A DNA stretch of 64,000 nt, taken from positions 21,985,650 through 22,049,649 of the forward strand of contig JASXTE010000014.1 in NCBI GenBank assembly GCA_030280995.1, in the 5' to 3' direction. The notes below the pieces were generated by a model. It was not told where the DNA came from. It searched no databases and saw only the letters and a program-made list of their open reading frames with translations. Position 1 is the first letter of the stretch. Each line of letters begins with the position of its first letter. This document shows, piece by piece, positions 1 through 11,018 of the stretch. This DNA is from Hemileia vastatrix. Its lineage: Eukaryota; Basidiomycota; Pucciniomycetes; Pucciniales; Zaghouaniaceae. A program made the position numbers and the translations under genes.

Positions 1-1093
1 TGGGAATGGAATCAAAAGAATTTGGCTCATTAGGGAGTCCCACTCTCTCATGCTGTGAAGAAAAATGAAGACTGGTAGAGGAGAGTCTGAAAGGATTCAA
101 AACTTTCTCTCAGTAGTGGAATAATCATAAGGAAAATAAAGTTTATAAAAATTTTTATTACAAAATATGATCATTAAATTATGTTTAAAAAAGAACTAAA
201 ATTAACCAGATAATAACATTTATTAGAACCAAAAAGATTCAAAGTAATAAAATTTTAAAGAAGAGAGGACAATCAAAATAAATAATCTCTTCAGAATATT
301 TCAAAATCATTACAAAGCTTTGCATCAAAATTATACTGTTCATTGAATCTTCTGTATTATTAGCAGGAGTTTCCTGAAATTAAGTTAAAAATTCACACTT
401 CATATCATCACAAAAATTAAGAAAGAGATATATATGAAACTTAGGATAATTATTAATGTAATCATTCTGAAACTGACCAATGTCATCTGTATTGGTGATT
501 TCAATAGCTTAGGAGCTGGAAGAGATAGTAGTTGGATTTGGAATAAGTAGGAGAATTATTAAATTAAAGTTAAAAGACTAACTTTTTGAGCAAGGAAGTA
601 ATTTTTCAGAAAAACTGAAAGGAGAAAGTTGAATAATAGGATTAGGATCTTAAGATGGAAGTGGAAGCTCAGGATTGGTATTTTTAGAAGAAGAAGCTGT
701 TTTTGGCCTTTATATTACGAAAGAATGTGAGAATTTTTTATAATCTCATTTTAGGAATAGTAGGATCAGGAAGAGTGGCTGGTCCAGTATAGACGTTAGT
801 TCTGGAAGGAATAATTGGATGGTTAAACTTGATCTTCTTGAGCCTGTAAATGTCACAGGAAGCTCTTACAGGAAGACAAGGGTTAGAAATCAATCAAGGA
901 ACCTGGTATTTGGCACAAATTTTACATGGGAAATCAAGGTCTCTTGATGACATATTGATGATGATATTGATTTAAAAATATAAAAGGTAGAAATATTCAG
1001 GACTATTTAAGGCAATTGGTTAAAGAAGATGAATATGTTTTCTATCAATCATTCAAATGTAAAGAATGGGGTCATTCTTCATTGGAGGGAAGA
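1..1093 (+). mobile_element. 3' internal remnant of decayed Ty3 element E
   Basis: Positions 1-120 align by eye with 26390-26516 of element A, the segment just before the A 3' LTR. The purine tract at about 1082-1093 matches the A polypurine tract and is followed directly by an LTR start. Unlike A, the stretch from about 130 to 1050 holds a cysteine-rich antisense reading frame. The element continues to the left of the window. CpG is almost absent, so it is old or heavily deaminated. Confidence 0.7.
738..953 (-). pseudogene. Antisense Zn2Cys6-like ORF remnant in element E
   Basis: Reading leftward from an ATG at 951-953 there is a 72-codon frame with one internal TGA at codon 20. Its cysteines fall at residues 10 and 13; the TGA sits where the third cysteine of a C-x2-C-x6-C unit would be. 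After 12 residues comes C33, then Tyr36 and Phe43 at the positions of the next two cysteines, with the basic run RLKKIK between them. This is the spacing seen in the antisense genes of A, B and C. The family rule used is the fungal Zn(II)2Cys6 pattern (C-x2-C-x6-C, spacer, C-x2-C-x6-C). The copy is broken at three of six ligand positions. It lies about 140 bp from the LTR and is antisense to the element. Function is inferred from the pattern only. Confidence 0.5.
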
Positions 1094-2222
1094 TGTGGAT
1101 GTCTAAAGCTTAGTAGGGCACTCAAGTTTTTATTAAAGATTTTTGGGTAATGGTTACTGAGATTTGAAATGCCAATCTAATTTTAAAAATGGTTTTATTA
1201 AATAAATTGAGTGTTAAAAGTGGTTTAAAGAGGGTTAACTTTACAGTTCAAGATTTAACAAATAATTACCAGAAGGAAATGTAAGTATAATCTTAAAAGT
1301 GTATGGAAATGATTGTCAGGAGTTTTAAGAACCTTTAGCAATTTTTGTGGAATTTTCACTATTTTTTCTGCTATTTTCAATAATTTTATAAATGATTTTT
1401 GGATATTTTTGATTTTTAATAAGTTTCTTAAGTATGATAATTATTTACTAGGTGAATAGGGCTGTGCAGGCTACAAAAAAAAAGAATGGATTATTAAGAA
1501 AAATTAGCTCTATCATCTGTAATTTTTCTAGATTTTTATTAATATTTTAAAGGTTCTAATTCATTCAGCAAGTCAGTACCAGCTCCATACAAGCTCCAGT
1601 GATCTCTGGATGAGCTCTGGAATGCTCCAGTTAGGTAAAGTAGGGCACATGACATACTATGCATATAAAGCTGGTAGACTTGTAATTAGACATCATCTAA
1701 CAACTTGTATCTTAAAAAAAGTCATCAAAAAAACTTATTCAACCTAATAACCCACAGAAACAATGCATATACAAAAATCATTTATTATTTTCATAACAAA
1801 TTATAAATTTTAATACCCTTATAAATATAACACTTTTACATAAAATTTTATTAAATTCACTCATCATCATAAATATTAACTTATAGGGTACCATTATAAA
1901 GGTCTCATCATCAGGGACTGGATTTTAAAAACTAAATCATAAAAATAAAAGCTTCATGAAAATATATTTTTCAATCATTTAGATAACTTTTCTAACTACA
2001 GCTTTACTGTTGTTTTTTTCAACCTCATTATAAAGAACACTGATTCTACATCTCAACACCATTAATAACAAATATTTTATAGGTCATTTCCTATCAAGTA
2101 GAGGTTATAGCTTAGCTAATTGTGAGCTCTTTATTTACTTAAAGGGATGGGTTTTCTTTGGTTTATCCAACTCCCTTGGATTCTGCTTACAGCAAGGATA
2201 CTGTAAGAGTCTTTCTACACCG
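1094..2222 (+). repeat. Degenerate 3' LTR of element E
   Basis: It begins TGTGGATGTCTAAAG right after a purine tract, matching the A/B LTR start TGTGGTAGCCTAAAG. It ends near the run GATTCTGCTTACAGCAAGG and GACTGTAAGAG-like sequence found at the end of the A and B LTRs. Length is about 1.13 kb, as in A. The GACTCCGTACG tandem block of A is here a CpG-free degenerate form (about 1570-1635). It joins Harbinger H1 coding sequence directly at about 2223, so the H1 end was lost at this junction. Confidence 0.75.
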
Positions 2223-2223
2223 A

Positions 2224-3106
2224 GTTGATATCAACCCTTGGTTTATACACAATACTACTAAGGATATGCCCTCTGGACATCAAAAAGCAAATAATCCTCC
2301 CAACAAACCTGAATCTAAAGGAAATCAATCCCCTCCAACTTCTAACCATAGTTCACCTAAAGATAATCTTAACTATCAAGCAGAAAAATTATTTTGGAGT
2401 ATATCTGAGTCCTCAGAGCCCCAAAATTTTAATGTATGTTTACTTTCTCTTTTTTCTTCAATTCTTTGCTAAATTTATGATTCTTTTTTTCTAGTCTCCT
2501 TATACTTAAACTCAAAATTCTATAAAGAATAAAAACTCCAGAAATGCTATCCTGATTTACAAGCTACTTTAGATGAACTACCTGAACCCTTTAGCTCAAA
2601 CTTCAAATTACAGCATCAAGCCTCAAATTCAATGAACTTGAACCATGTTTTAAAACATGGTAATACTTCAATCAGTTTTTGGGCTTCCTTGATGATTATT
2701 TTGAGAAAATAGATATAGGTAAGAATTGTTCACCATATATCTTTTAAATAACATATTTATTCATTCCCTCTATTCAATTTTCTCAGAAAAATCCACTATT
2801 GCAAAAAATAACCTTGACTTTGAGAAGATGAAGCTTGATTATTTGCTAATGAAAGATCAATGGGCCTTAGATTTTGAGGAGAAATTTTTTTTGCTTCAAT
2901 CAAACTTTGAAAAGGCTAAATTTGAGGCAGAGAAGATGAAAAGAGCTCATCTTTGCTTGGTGAAAACAAAAGAACATGAATTTTAAAGAGAAATGGCTAG
3001 TTGTGAATTTGAAAAACATGAAAATTAAAAAAAAATTATTACATAATGTATAAAAAATGGCCAATCTGATGAGGACATTAAAAAATTACTTGACTTATTT
3101 AATTGA
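2224..3106 (+). pseudogene. Myb/SANT-like Harbinger partner gene, H1 copy (truncated)
   Basis: The 5' part, including the Myb/SANT-like domain, is missing because the E LTR abuts it. What remains matches the H2 gene at 12923-14064: a Pro/Ser-rich linker with the motif NPWFIHNTTKD, two intron positions at about 2433-2493 and 2719-2787, then a Glu/Lys-rich coiled coil ending in DEDIKKLLDLFN before TGA 3104-3106. There are small indels near 2680 and an in-frame TAA just before the last segment. Harbinger elements usually need such a Myb-like protein besides the transposase for DNA binding and nuclear import; that role is inferred from the family. Confidence 0.6.
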
Positions 3107-3753
3107 TTAATTGTATGTTTGGTTAAATTACTTTTGTTTTATTTCTTTTTGGTGATTATTTCATATATTCTGAATATTTAAAGGTCTTGATTCCAGATGA
3201 TTTTTTTTTTCAAAAATTTAAAAAACACATACATTTTTTCTTCTTTACATTCAAATAATTAAATTTACTTTTCTAAATACATCTAAGTCAAGAAAACTCT
3301 TTATATGTTTTAAAAATCTGGAAATACCCTCCCCTGAATTTTATTGAAGCAAGAGGTGGGTATCACCAAAAGTTTTCTAAGTCATCAATTTCACATGTCC
3401 AATTTGAAAATTTGGCAATACCCTTCCCTGCATTTTTTTGAAGTAAGGGGTGAAAATCACCAAAATTTAATATAATTACATAAATTAATAAATAAATAAA
3501 TAAGATATCTCAAATTTACTAGTTTTAAAGTAGTGACAATTCCTCAAGCCAAAATGCAGACCAAGTCTAGAAACTAAGTTTGGGACTTTCCACAGGTATA
3601 GGCAACATAAACCCCATGAAACAAATTAATGTTATCATTATCAACTTTTATACAACACAAGGTTTTTGGCTCATTAATTTAGTTTAGTAAATTGAAATAT
3701 CAGATTTATTTATTAAAAATTTATGAAAGAATAAAAAATATTTGATGACTTTA
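3107..3753. other. Non-coding spacer of H1 with a two-unit repeat
   Basis: No gene is visible. At 3325-3470 two imperfect units of about 85-90 bp each contain a CCCTGAATTTTATTGAAG-type core. The same pair occurs inverted in H2 at 12500-12640, so the duplication predates the split of the two copies. Confidence 0.5.
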
Positions 3754-5066
3754 CTAATCCCCATACTTTATAGATCTACTTATAGTTTTATTAAATTTAT
3801 AACTTTTACCTTTATTTTTTACTTTGTTGATTTGTTGAATTAGTTTTTGACTAATTTGGAAGGAGCAACCAAAATTAGTAAAGTTGTGACAAGATTCCAA
3901 ACCAGGGGGAGCTTTTTTGTTTGGTGATTATCTTTAGAAGAGTTCCAACTAGTTTTGATTATTCCAGTTTCTAATTCAAAATTAATTATACAGTTGTGAT
4001 CTGGAAGGTATTACCCAGGACCTTTTTTTTAGCTGGGGAAGGAATAGGTTTTCCAGTAATAGGATTGATATAAGAGAAAATCCCCAAATTAAGATACTTG
4101 GTGTCATTCTTATTGGTATCAATCTTGTTATTAAAACCAGAATGAGTAGCTATAAAATTGGAGAATAATAGATAATCACTTCTAATCTCTTCCCATTTGG
4201 AGTCACACCAATTTTTAATCCCAACTCTGGTTTCAAGTTCATGATTGGATTCAAAGGCTTTGTTACAGAGTTTTTTGAGTATAAGAGCAGAAAAAAATTA
4301 AAGGAAGGTAAGGAGTCCCATAATCAAAAATCATTATTTTTTTCCACTTTAGATAAATTTATAAGTAATGAATAGATGCCTATAGAATTAAATTGAGTGA
4401 ACAATATTAAGAATGAAACAAAATTTTTTTTGACTTACCAAGAGAATAACCTTCAATAAATCCCAGTCTCTATACAAAATCAATCATGATACCACCCAAA
4501 AAATTCTTATTTTTATTTGGTAATGGAACCAAAGCCATTTGACATAGTATAGAGATGAGATCAGATACTTGATTAAAGGCTTCATCTTTTACTCCATCGA
4601 ATGAATGATTTTCATAAATAATTTGAGGTTTAAAAGTATTACTGATTACTACCTTAACTTCATCCTGTCCTAAATTTGTTAGATATTTGATATATTCAGG
4701 TAATTTCACGGGATATTTATCTTTTTTATTGACTTTAGTTTGGAAATACTTGATGTTTGATATATGGCCAAATAGAAGATCCAAGTGAATTTTAGTTTTT
4801 AAATATATTTTAAATTGATAAGATCTTTCATCATTTTTTATTGTTGAATATTTTCTTGAAGATTGAAAAGGAGTAGAAATTGAAGTAGAACATAAAGATG
4901 ATAAAGATGAAGATAGAAATGTAAGGCTTGAATCAGAAGAAATAGAATTTTTTTTCTGAATTATTTTGACAATTGAAATGAAGTAGATTTTGAGGAAGAT
5001 GATAATGAAGATAAAGATGAAGATAGAGGTGTAAGGCTTGAATCAGAAGAAATAGACAGTTTTTTC
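3754..5066 (-). pseudogene. Tet-like 2OG-Fe(II) oxygenase-related gene, H1 copy (decayed)
   Basis: This is the mirror copy of the H2 gene at 11019-12203 and ends at TAG 3754-3756. Recognisable blocks in order are the FGHISNIKYF segment (about 4750), SNTFKPQIIYENHSFDG, the region GIFSYINPITGKPIPSP, CIINFE, GIIKTSWNSS, then DNHQTKKAPPGLES. The later His (NHQT) is kept, but the HxD iron-binding pair present in H2 is missing here. Frame is broken at several places, for instance after 4470 and around 4260-4440. The start is not clear; a Ser-rich N-terminus appears duplicated at 4900-5060. Family assignment rests on the HxD, GII-x-x-W and H-x-T order typical of the rust Tet-like family, recalled rather than searched. 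Confidence 0.5.
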
Positions 5067-5261
5067 TGAAAAAAAATTTTACTGGTCAAAAAACATCCAA
5101 AAAGATTTTTTTTAAAAAAAACTCACATAATCTAAAATAATTAACCAGTTAAATTTGTTTTAAAAAATGAATAAGAATAATTATTACTTTACTTGAATTT
5201 GATGAAAAATTTTGTATAAATTTGCACAAAAAAAAATGAAATAATTTTTTTTTGTTATTTT

Positions 5262-5770
5262 GGTGTCCTTAATACCCCCTCCAAAACTGCTCCAACCCTA
5301 CCAGAAACCCTTTCAAATCCTGCCTCAAAACCTCTTCAAACCTGCTCCAAACCCCTCCCCCCAAGAAAGCCTCTCCAATCCTTCCTACAAAGCCCTCAAA
5401 AACTGCTCCAAAATCCCCCCAGAAACCCTTTTTAATCCTACCTCCAAACCCCTCCAAACCCATCTCCAAAACCCTAAAAAACTGCCTCCAACCCCCCCTC
5501 TCTTCTTTTGTTAACAAAAAAATTGTTAAAAATAGTTTCACTAATGATTCTATTAGTTAAAAAACAACTTTAAACAAAGGAAGAAATCGGGGGTGATTTG
5601 GCTAAAGAGAGGGTTAAGGAGTGGTTTATGAAGTGGTTGTAGGGGGGTTAAAGGGAGCCAAGAAGGGGTGGATTGAGGGGGTTAGAGTAAGCCATAGAAG
5701 GAGTTAATGAGGCAGAAAAAGAGAAGGGAAAGGGGGGGAAGGGGGATATGTCCACTCCAAGGAGGGGTGA
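5262..5770. repeat. C-rich/G-rich imperfect palindrome in H1
   Basis: A C-rich arm (5262-5500, runs of CCCCTCCAAACC type) is followed by a short AT-rich centre with TTGTTAAC words and a G-rich arm (5583-5770). The equivalent in H2 is at 10240-10830. The long proline-rich frames on both strands are composition artefacts. Confidence 0.65.
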
Positions 5771-5873
5771 AAGTAGTGAAAATGACCAGGCCAAGGAGAG
5801 ACCAAGAGTAGGATGAAGAGAAAAAAAGAGAGAAAATAGGGAGAGAGAAAAAAAAGGTTAATTTTACCTAGAT

Positions 5874-6123
5874 CACCACACAATATGGGGGGATGGACTT
5901 GCTAGCAAGTCTGCAGCCTTGGAACCAAACTCACCACAGATTGAACACACATTAAGCTATTTACAAAGGAACCATAAAATTAGGGACAAACACCACTCAG
6001 AAGAACAGTTTTATGTGGGTGTTCAAGTAGAGTTCAGTATGTGTTTAATATGAGTTCAGTCTGAGTTCCATCTGAGTTCAGGTTGGGAACTTTCTAGCAA
6101 GTCTACCCCTATATTTTGTAGTG
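5874..6123. mobile_element. Short inverted-repeat element (MITE), copy 1
   Basis: The 250-bp unit starts CACCACACAATATGGGGGG and ends in the near reverse complement CCCCTATATTTTGTAGTG. It is flanked by GAT on both sides (5871-5873 and 6124-6126), a 3-bp target duplication. A related copy lies at 52940-53177. The H2 copy of this locus (about 10005-10020) lacks it, giving an empty site. No coding capacity is seen. Confidence 0.75.
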
Positions 6124-6126
6124 GAT

Positions 6127-6660
6127 GGTAAAAAAAACCACTTACCAAAAAAAAAAAAAAAGGAAAAATAAACAGAAAAAAACTATAATTAGTAAACATA
6201 TAAGTAAAAAATGCAAGAAATGACTTACCTGGAGAAATGAGATGAGAAAGCAATAGACTTACAATTATTTGAGGGATGTTTGAGGAGAGGAGGAACCAGA
6301 TATGAGGGATGAAAAAAAAGAAGAATGACTGAAAAATTATGTGATAGCTGAAAATATGTGATTTCATGCTGAGGTGGTGAAAAAAAACAAAAGAGGCAGT
6401 GAAAGAGAGACTTTCAATGAAAATTCAAAATAAAAGTCAATATGCAAAAATAGAATTTCAAACCCAAGAGAATAATACACACAACTTGATCATTTGAAGA
6501 GTATGAAAAAAAATTAAAAGGGTTGTGTTGAGTAAAGTTGGAGTATTATTGAAATAAAAATGGAGTGTATCCCAGTGGGAAGTAAGATCTGTGAATCAAA
6601 AGAAGGTAATAATAGTAGATAAAAAAGAGATTAATTACATAATAATTTAATAATAAATTG
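6127..6660. other. Non-coding spacer of H1
   Basis: Mirror of 9555-10005 in H2, with A- and T-runs. No gene, RNA or repeat of note is seen. Confidence 0.5.
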
Positions 6661-7922
6661 CTAACTATTCCAATGTGATAGTGTTATTGGAAAAGTTTTT
6701 GCCTTTATGCTAGTGACTTGAGAGATAGAAGTGTTGGATATAGTGGGATTTGTTTCAAATTTTTCATCTTCATATAGCTCTAGCCATCGATCTTTGAGGT
6801 TTAGGAGCAGGTTATGAAGTATAGTGCAACACAGAATCCAGTGGATCACTGCCTCCATTTCAGATTTATTTCTAAGAGGACTTCTTAATTCCCTTAAACT
6901 GGAAAAACAACCTTTCAACATGCCAATAGAATGTTCAATAAGTACTCTAGACTTTTCCAAATGATTTTTGAACTTGGAATTTTGAATTTCTTCTGATGCT
7001 GCTCCCCAAAAAGCAGGAAGAACATACTTTCCATTCACATTAGCAGAATCTTCAAGAAGATACTGATCTTCATCAAAGAATTTTTAAGGTTCTTTTAAAA
7101 TTTGCATTCTCTGAAAGACATAGGAATCATGACATGATCCAGGATAGTCAGAAAGGAAAGATATAAATTTTTTATTGATGTCACATATAAGCTGAATGAA
7201 AATCAAATATCTATAGAGAAGATATAGCTGCCTGTGTTATATGAAGAAAAAGAAATAATGGAATTAAAAAAAAGCCACCTCTTTTTTTGATCAAAGTAAT
7301 TATTTACACCTTTAACAGGTTTCTGACTCAAAGGAATAGTAGTACCATAAACAAAACCAATACATCCTGGGAAAGCCTCTTCTTGCATAACCTGAGATGG
7401 TTCAAGTCATTATTCTTTAGTTTTCCAGGTGAGAAGTTTAGATTCCAAGGAGTTGATATCAGTGATGCAGTCTTTTGTATATGTTTTAACAGAGCCATAC
7501 TCTAAATCAAAGACATTTTCCAAAAGTTTCATGGCAGCTCTTTTACCATTGGAACCCAAGGGATATAGTATGATTTCTAATTAAATTGAAGGATCATGTT
7601 GAGGTTTTTGAGAGTTATTGTGAAAGATGGAGTGGTCCTGAATAAGCTCAATTAATTTAAGGAAGAATTCCTGAGAAGTCCTGAACAACTGTCCAAAACT
7701 GGGTACAGATAGGTTAAGAAGTGTTTGGATGGTGTACTTGGGGGTATGAGGTACTTGAGCCTTTCTTGGAAGAAGGTAACATTTCCTGGCAATTTTTGAT
7801 AATAAAAGAAAATCTTCTTCAAGATCAGAATCAGAATTTTAATCAAAGTCCTAGAGGAGATCAAGAGCTATGAAAGTCATTTCTTGATGTAGCTTATTAC
7901 AATTTGAGAATGAGGAAGGCAT
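6661..7922 (-). pseudogene. PIF/Harbinger (HARBI1-like) transposase, H1 copy, dead
   Basis: The frame runs leftward from ATG 7922 (MPSS, as in H2). The DDE nuclease core is recognisable but the first catalytic Asp is changed: the H2 motif GFVDGTT reads GFVYGTT here. The second block, PGSCHDSYVF, is preserved near 7130 and the Glu motif IEHSIG near 6940. There are several in-frame stops and an indel, and an intron at the same place as in H2 (about 7220-7290). The C-terminus runs past the H2 stop to 6661. The enzyme family cuts and pastes DNA with 3-bp target duplications. The missing Asp and the stops mean it cannot work. Confidence 0.8.
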
Positions 7923-8039
7923 GAATCTTATACAGTATAAAAATTAAAATGATGTACAATGTTTTGATTATGAAGTGTTATGCTGCATAGTGCTGTGTAT
8001 GGATGGGATGATTCTGACAAATCAGTGAAATGAGACATT

Positions 8040-8228
8040 AGGGGGTGTCAGTTCTGGAAAATCCGCACATACAAATCTGCACTTAAATTTGACCAAATCC
8101 ACACTTATCTAAGTGTGGATTTCCAAAACACACTAGCCCCAATACTGGTGGATTTAAAAAGTGAAAAAAGTCACTTATTTCACTCAAATCCGCACTTTAT
8201 CAACCAAAAGTGCTGATTTCACCATCAA
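8040..8228 (+). repeat. 5' terminal region of H2 with terminal inverted repeat
   Basis: AGGGGGTGTCAGTTCTGG opens a region of alternating CGCAC/GTGCG-type words (AAATCCGCACTT and its complement repeated). The 3' end at 48729 reads AGGGGGTGTCAATTCTGG in reverse complement. The displaced H1 end at 48733-48903 is a near full-length inverted copy of this stretch. Confidence 0.8.
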
Positions 8229-8348
8229 GTCTCATTTCACTGATTTTTCAGCATCATCCCATTCATACACAGCACTCCGCAGCATAACACTTCATAACTC
8301 AAAACATTGTACATCATTTACATCTTCATATCATATCATATAAGAGTT

Positions 8349-9554
8349 ATGCCTTCCTCACTTTCTAATCGTGATAAATTACATAAAGCAATGACTTTCA
8401 TGGCTCTTGAACTGCTCTTAGACTCTGATTCTGATTCTGATTCTGATCTAGAAGAAGATTTTGTACTTTTATCAAAAATGGCCACAAAACATTACCTTCT
8501 TCCCAGAAAGCCTCAAGTACTTGATACCCCCAAGTACACCATCCAAACACTTCTTAACCTATCTACACCCAGTTTTAGCCAGCTGTTCAGGACTTCTCAG
8601 GAATTTTTCCTTAAATTGCTTGAGCTTATTCAGGATCATCCCATATTTCACAATAATTCTCAAAAATAAAAATGACATCCTTCAATTCATTTGGACATCA
8701 CACTATGTCGTTTGGGTTCAAATGGTAATGGAGCCACTTTGAGACGTTTAGAAAATGTCTTTGATTTAGGGTATGGTTCAGTTAACACTTATACCAAACA
8801 ATGTATCACTGCCATCAACTCCTTGGAATCTCAACTTCTCACCTGGCCAACAAAAGCAGAGCGACTTGAATCATCTCAGGTTATGCAAGCAGAGGGCTTC
8901 CCAGGATGTATTGGTTTTGTTGATGGTACTACTATTTCTTTGAGCCAGAAACCTGCTCAAGGTGGAAACAATTACTTTGACCATAAAAAGAGGTAGATTA
9001 TTTTTAACTCCTTTCATTCTCTTTGAAACTAACACAAACAAATATATCTTCTTTATAGATATTCAATTTCCATTCAGCTTATATGTGACGTAAACAAAAA
9101 ATTTATATCATTCTTTGCTGGCTATCCTGGCTCATGTCATGACTCCTACGTCTTCCAAAGAATGCAAATTTTAAATGAACCTGAAAAACTCTTTGATGAA
9201 GATCAGTATCTTCTTGAAGATTCTGCTTATGTGAATGGAAAGTATGTACTTCCTGCTTTTTGGGGAGCAGCTTCAGAAGACAGTTAAAATGCCAAGTTCA
9301 ACAATCATTTGGCAAAGTCAAGAGTCCGTATTGAACATTCTATTGGAATCTTGAAAGGCCGTTTTTCCAGTTTAAGGGAATTAAGAAGTCCTCTTAGAAA
9401 TAAATCTGAAATGGAGGCGGTGATCAACTGGATTCAGTGTTGCACTATACTTCATAACCTACTTGCTGACCTCAAAGATCAATGGTTAGAGCTTTATGAA
9501 GATGAACAAGTTGATTCACCTCTGACTATATCCAACACTTTTATTTCTCAATAA
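8349..9554 (+). pseudogene. PIF/Harbinger (HARBI1-like) transposase, H2 copy
   Basis: Start ATG 8349 (MPSSLSN) is supported by the same start in H1. A 66-nt GT-AG intron at 8993-9058 joins the frames exactly (AG/A, Arg). The joined frame is 379 codons with three in-frame stops: two near 8667-8675 and a TAA near 9285 that is CAA in H1. An Asp/Ser repeat lies in the N-terminal part. The DDE triad is intact: Asp in GFVDGTT (about 8922), Asp in PGSCHDSYVF (about 9140) and Glu in IEHSIG (about 9335). The length suits the HARBI1 family. The catalytic core remains but the stops make it a recent pseudogene. It is the first gene inside the left terminal repeat and converges with the Myb-like gene. Confidence 0.85.
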
Positions 9555-10239
9555 ACTAGTATAAGGGCAAAAATTCTTCCAATAACACTCCAACATTTTT
9601 CAACACAATTTTAATTTTTTTTTTCATTCTCTTCAAATAATCAATTTGCATGTGTTATTCACTGAGAATGGTAAATTTTTTTTCATATTCTTTTGGTTTT
9701 TGAATTTGCTGTTAAAATCTTATTTTTTTTATCCCTCTGTGTTTTCTTTCATCAACTCAACATGAAATTGCATATTTTCAGCAAACGCATATTTTTTCAG
9801 TCACTCTCTTTTTTTTCTTCACTCATATCCATTTTCTCCTCTCTTCCTACATCACTAAAACAATTTCACTTATATTTCTTTTTTCTCAACTCATCTCTCC
9901 AGGTAAGTCATTTTATCTTTTTTACTTAATTTTTTGCTAATTTTTTTTTTTGGTTTTTTGGGTTTTTGTTTTTTTTTTGTTTTTTTTTTGTAAGTGGTTT
10001 TTTTTAAATTTATAGGTAAAATTAACCTTTTTTCTCTCTCACTCTCTCTCCCTCTTTTCTCTCATTTATCCTATTCTTTATCCCCCCTTGGACTGGGCTT
10101 TTTCCCACCTTTACCCTCTCCTTGGAATGGATACATCCCCCTTTTCCCCCCTTTAGCTGCCTTTTCCCCCCTCCTTGGCTCACTCTAACCTCCCTTTTCT
10201 CCCTCTTTGGTCTCATCTTTTCCTTTCTCCCCCTTTTTG
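9555..10239. other. Non-coding, pyrimidine-rich spacer of H2
   Basis: No gene is seen. Poly-T and CT-rich tracts dominate; the empty site of the H1 MITE lies at about 10005-10020. The CT-rich part from 10025 merges into the palindrome that follows. Confidence 0.5.
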
Positions 10240-10830
10240 GTGTCCTCATTTCCTCCCCTCATTCCTCTCCAACCCCCCTCCAAACCCCCTGAATCCCTCC
10301 TCCAAACCCCCTGAATCCCTCCTCCAAACCCCCCTCCAAACTCTCCCAATCACCCCCTCCAACCCCCCTTCCAAACCCTCTCTCCTATCCCCCTCAAAAC
10401 CCCCCTAATCCCCCCCTCAAAACTCCCCTACCCCCCTTAAAGGTTCCTTAACAATTCTCTAACAAATTGTTATGTTAACGAACAATTTTTAGCAATTGTT
10501 CGTTATCTTAATGATTCGCTAACCAATTGTTAAGTTAATGAACGATTGCTAACAATTGTTAAGTAACATTGAGGGGGGGGTAGGGGGGTTTGGAGGGGGG
10601 GGGGGTTAGGGGGGGAATAGAGGTGATTGAAGGGGGGGTTGGAGGGGGTTTGGGGGGGATTGAAGGGGGATTTGGAGGGGGGTTTGGGGCAGATTGAAGG
10701 TGGGTTTGGAAGGGGGTTTGGAGGGGTTTAAAAGGGGATGTGAATAGGTTGGAGGGGGGTTTGTACAAGGGTTTTGGGGAGGTGGGAGAGGCGTTTGGAG
10801 CGGGGAATTTAGGGGAATGGGGAAGTGATA
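10240..10830. repeat. 600-bp C-rich/G-rich palindrome with hairpin centre
   Basis: The C-rich arm (10240-10440, CCCCCTCCAAACCCC-type) is opposed by a G-rich arm (10565-10830, GGGGGGTTTGGAGGGG-type). Near the middle, AACGAACAATT and AATTGTTCGTT (10477-10504) form an 11-bp perfect stem with a 6-nt loop, surrounded by more TTAACAATTG words. Many G-runs of three or more could form quadruplexes. It recurs inverted in H1 at 5262-5770. Confidence 0.75.
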
Positions 10831-11018
10831 AAAAAAATTTCACTGTTTTTTGATTTTTTTGATTTTAGAGAAAAATATTCATCAAGTTCAAGTGAAATAA
10901 AAAAAATTCTTATTAGTCTTTTGAGGATTTTTATTTTTTTAATTTAAATTAAGTGAGTTTTTTTTAATGTATAATTTTGGGTGTTTGAAAAGTAACAAAT
11001 TTTTAAATAGAAAAATAC

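Larger units (their letters stand above)
2223..8036 (-). mobile_element. Older Harbinger-like transposon copy H1 (inverted, truncated)
   Basis: This is an inverted, diverged copy of 8229-14064. It carries the same three genes in mirror order: transposase (minus), Tet-like oxygenase (minus) and Myb/SANT-like gene (plus). Its transposase-side terminus was displaced by insertion of H2 and is found at 48733-48903. Rejoining 8036 to 48733 through one copy of ATT restores the same spacing as in H2. The other end is cut by the LTR of element E. All three genes are dead. Confidence 0.75.

Noticed and set aside
5260..5541. Proline- or glycine-rich frames on both strands
   Set aside because: Product of the C-rich arm; composition, not coding.
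10559..10843. 94-codon proline-rich frame in the G-rich arm
   Set aside because: Same low-complexity artefact as in H1.
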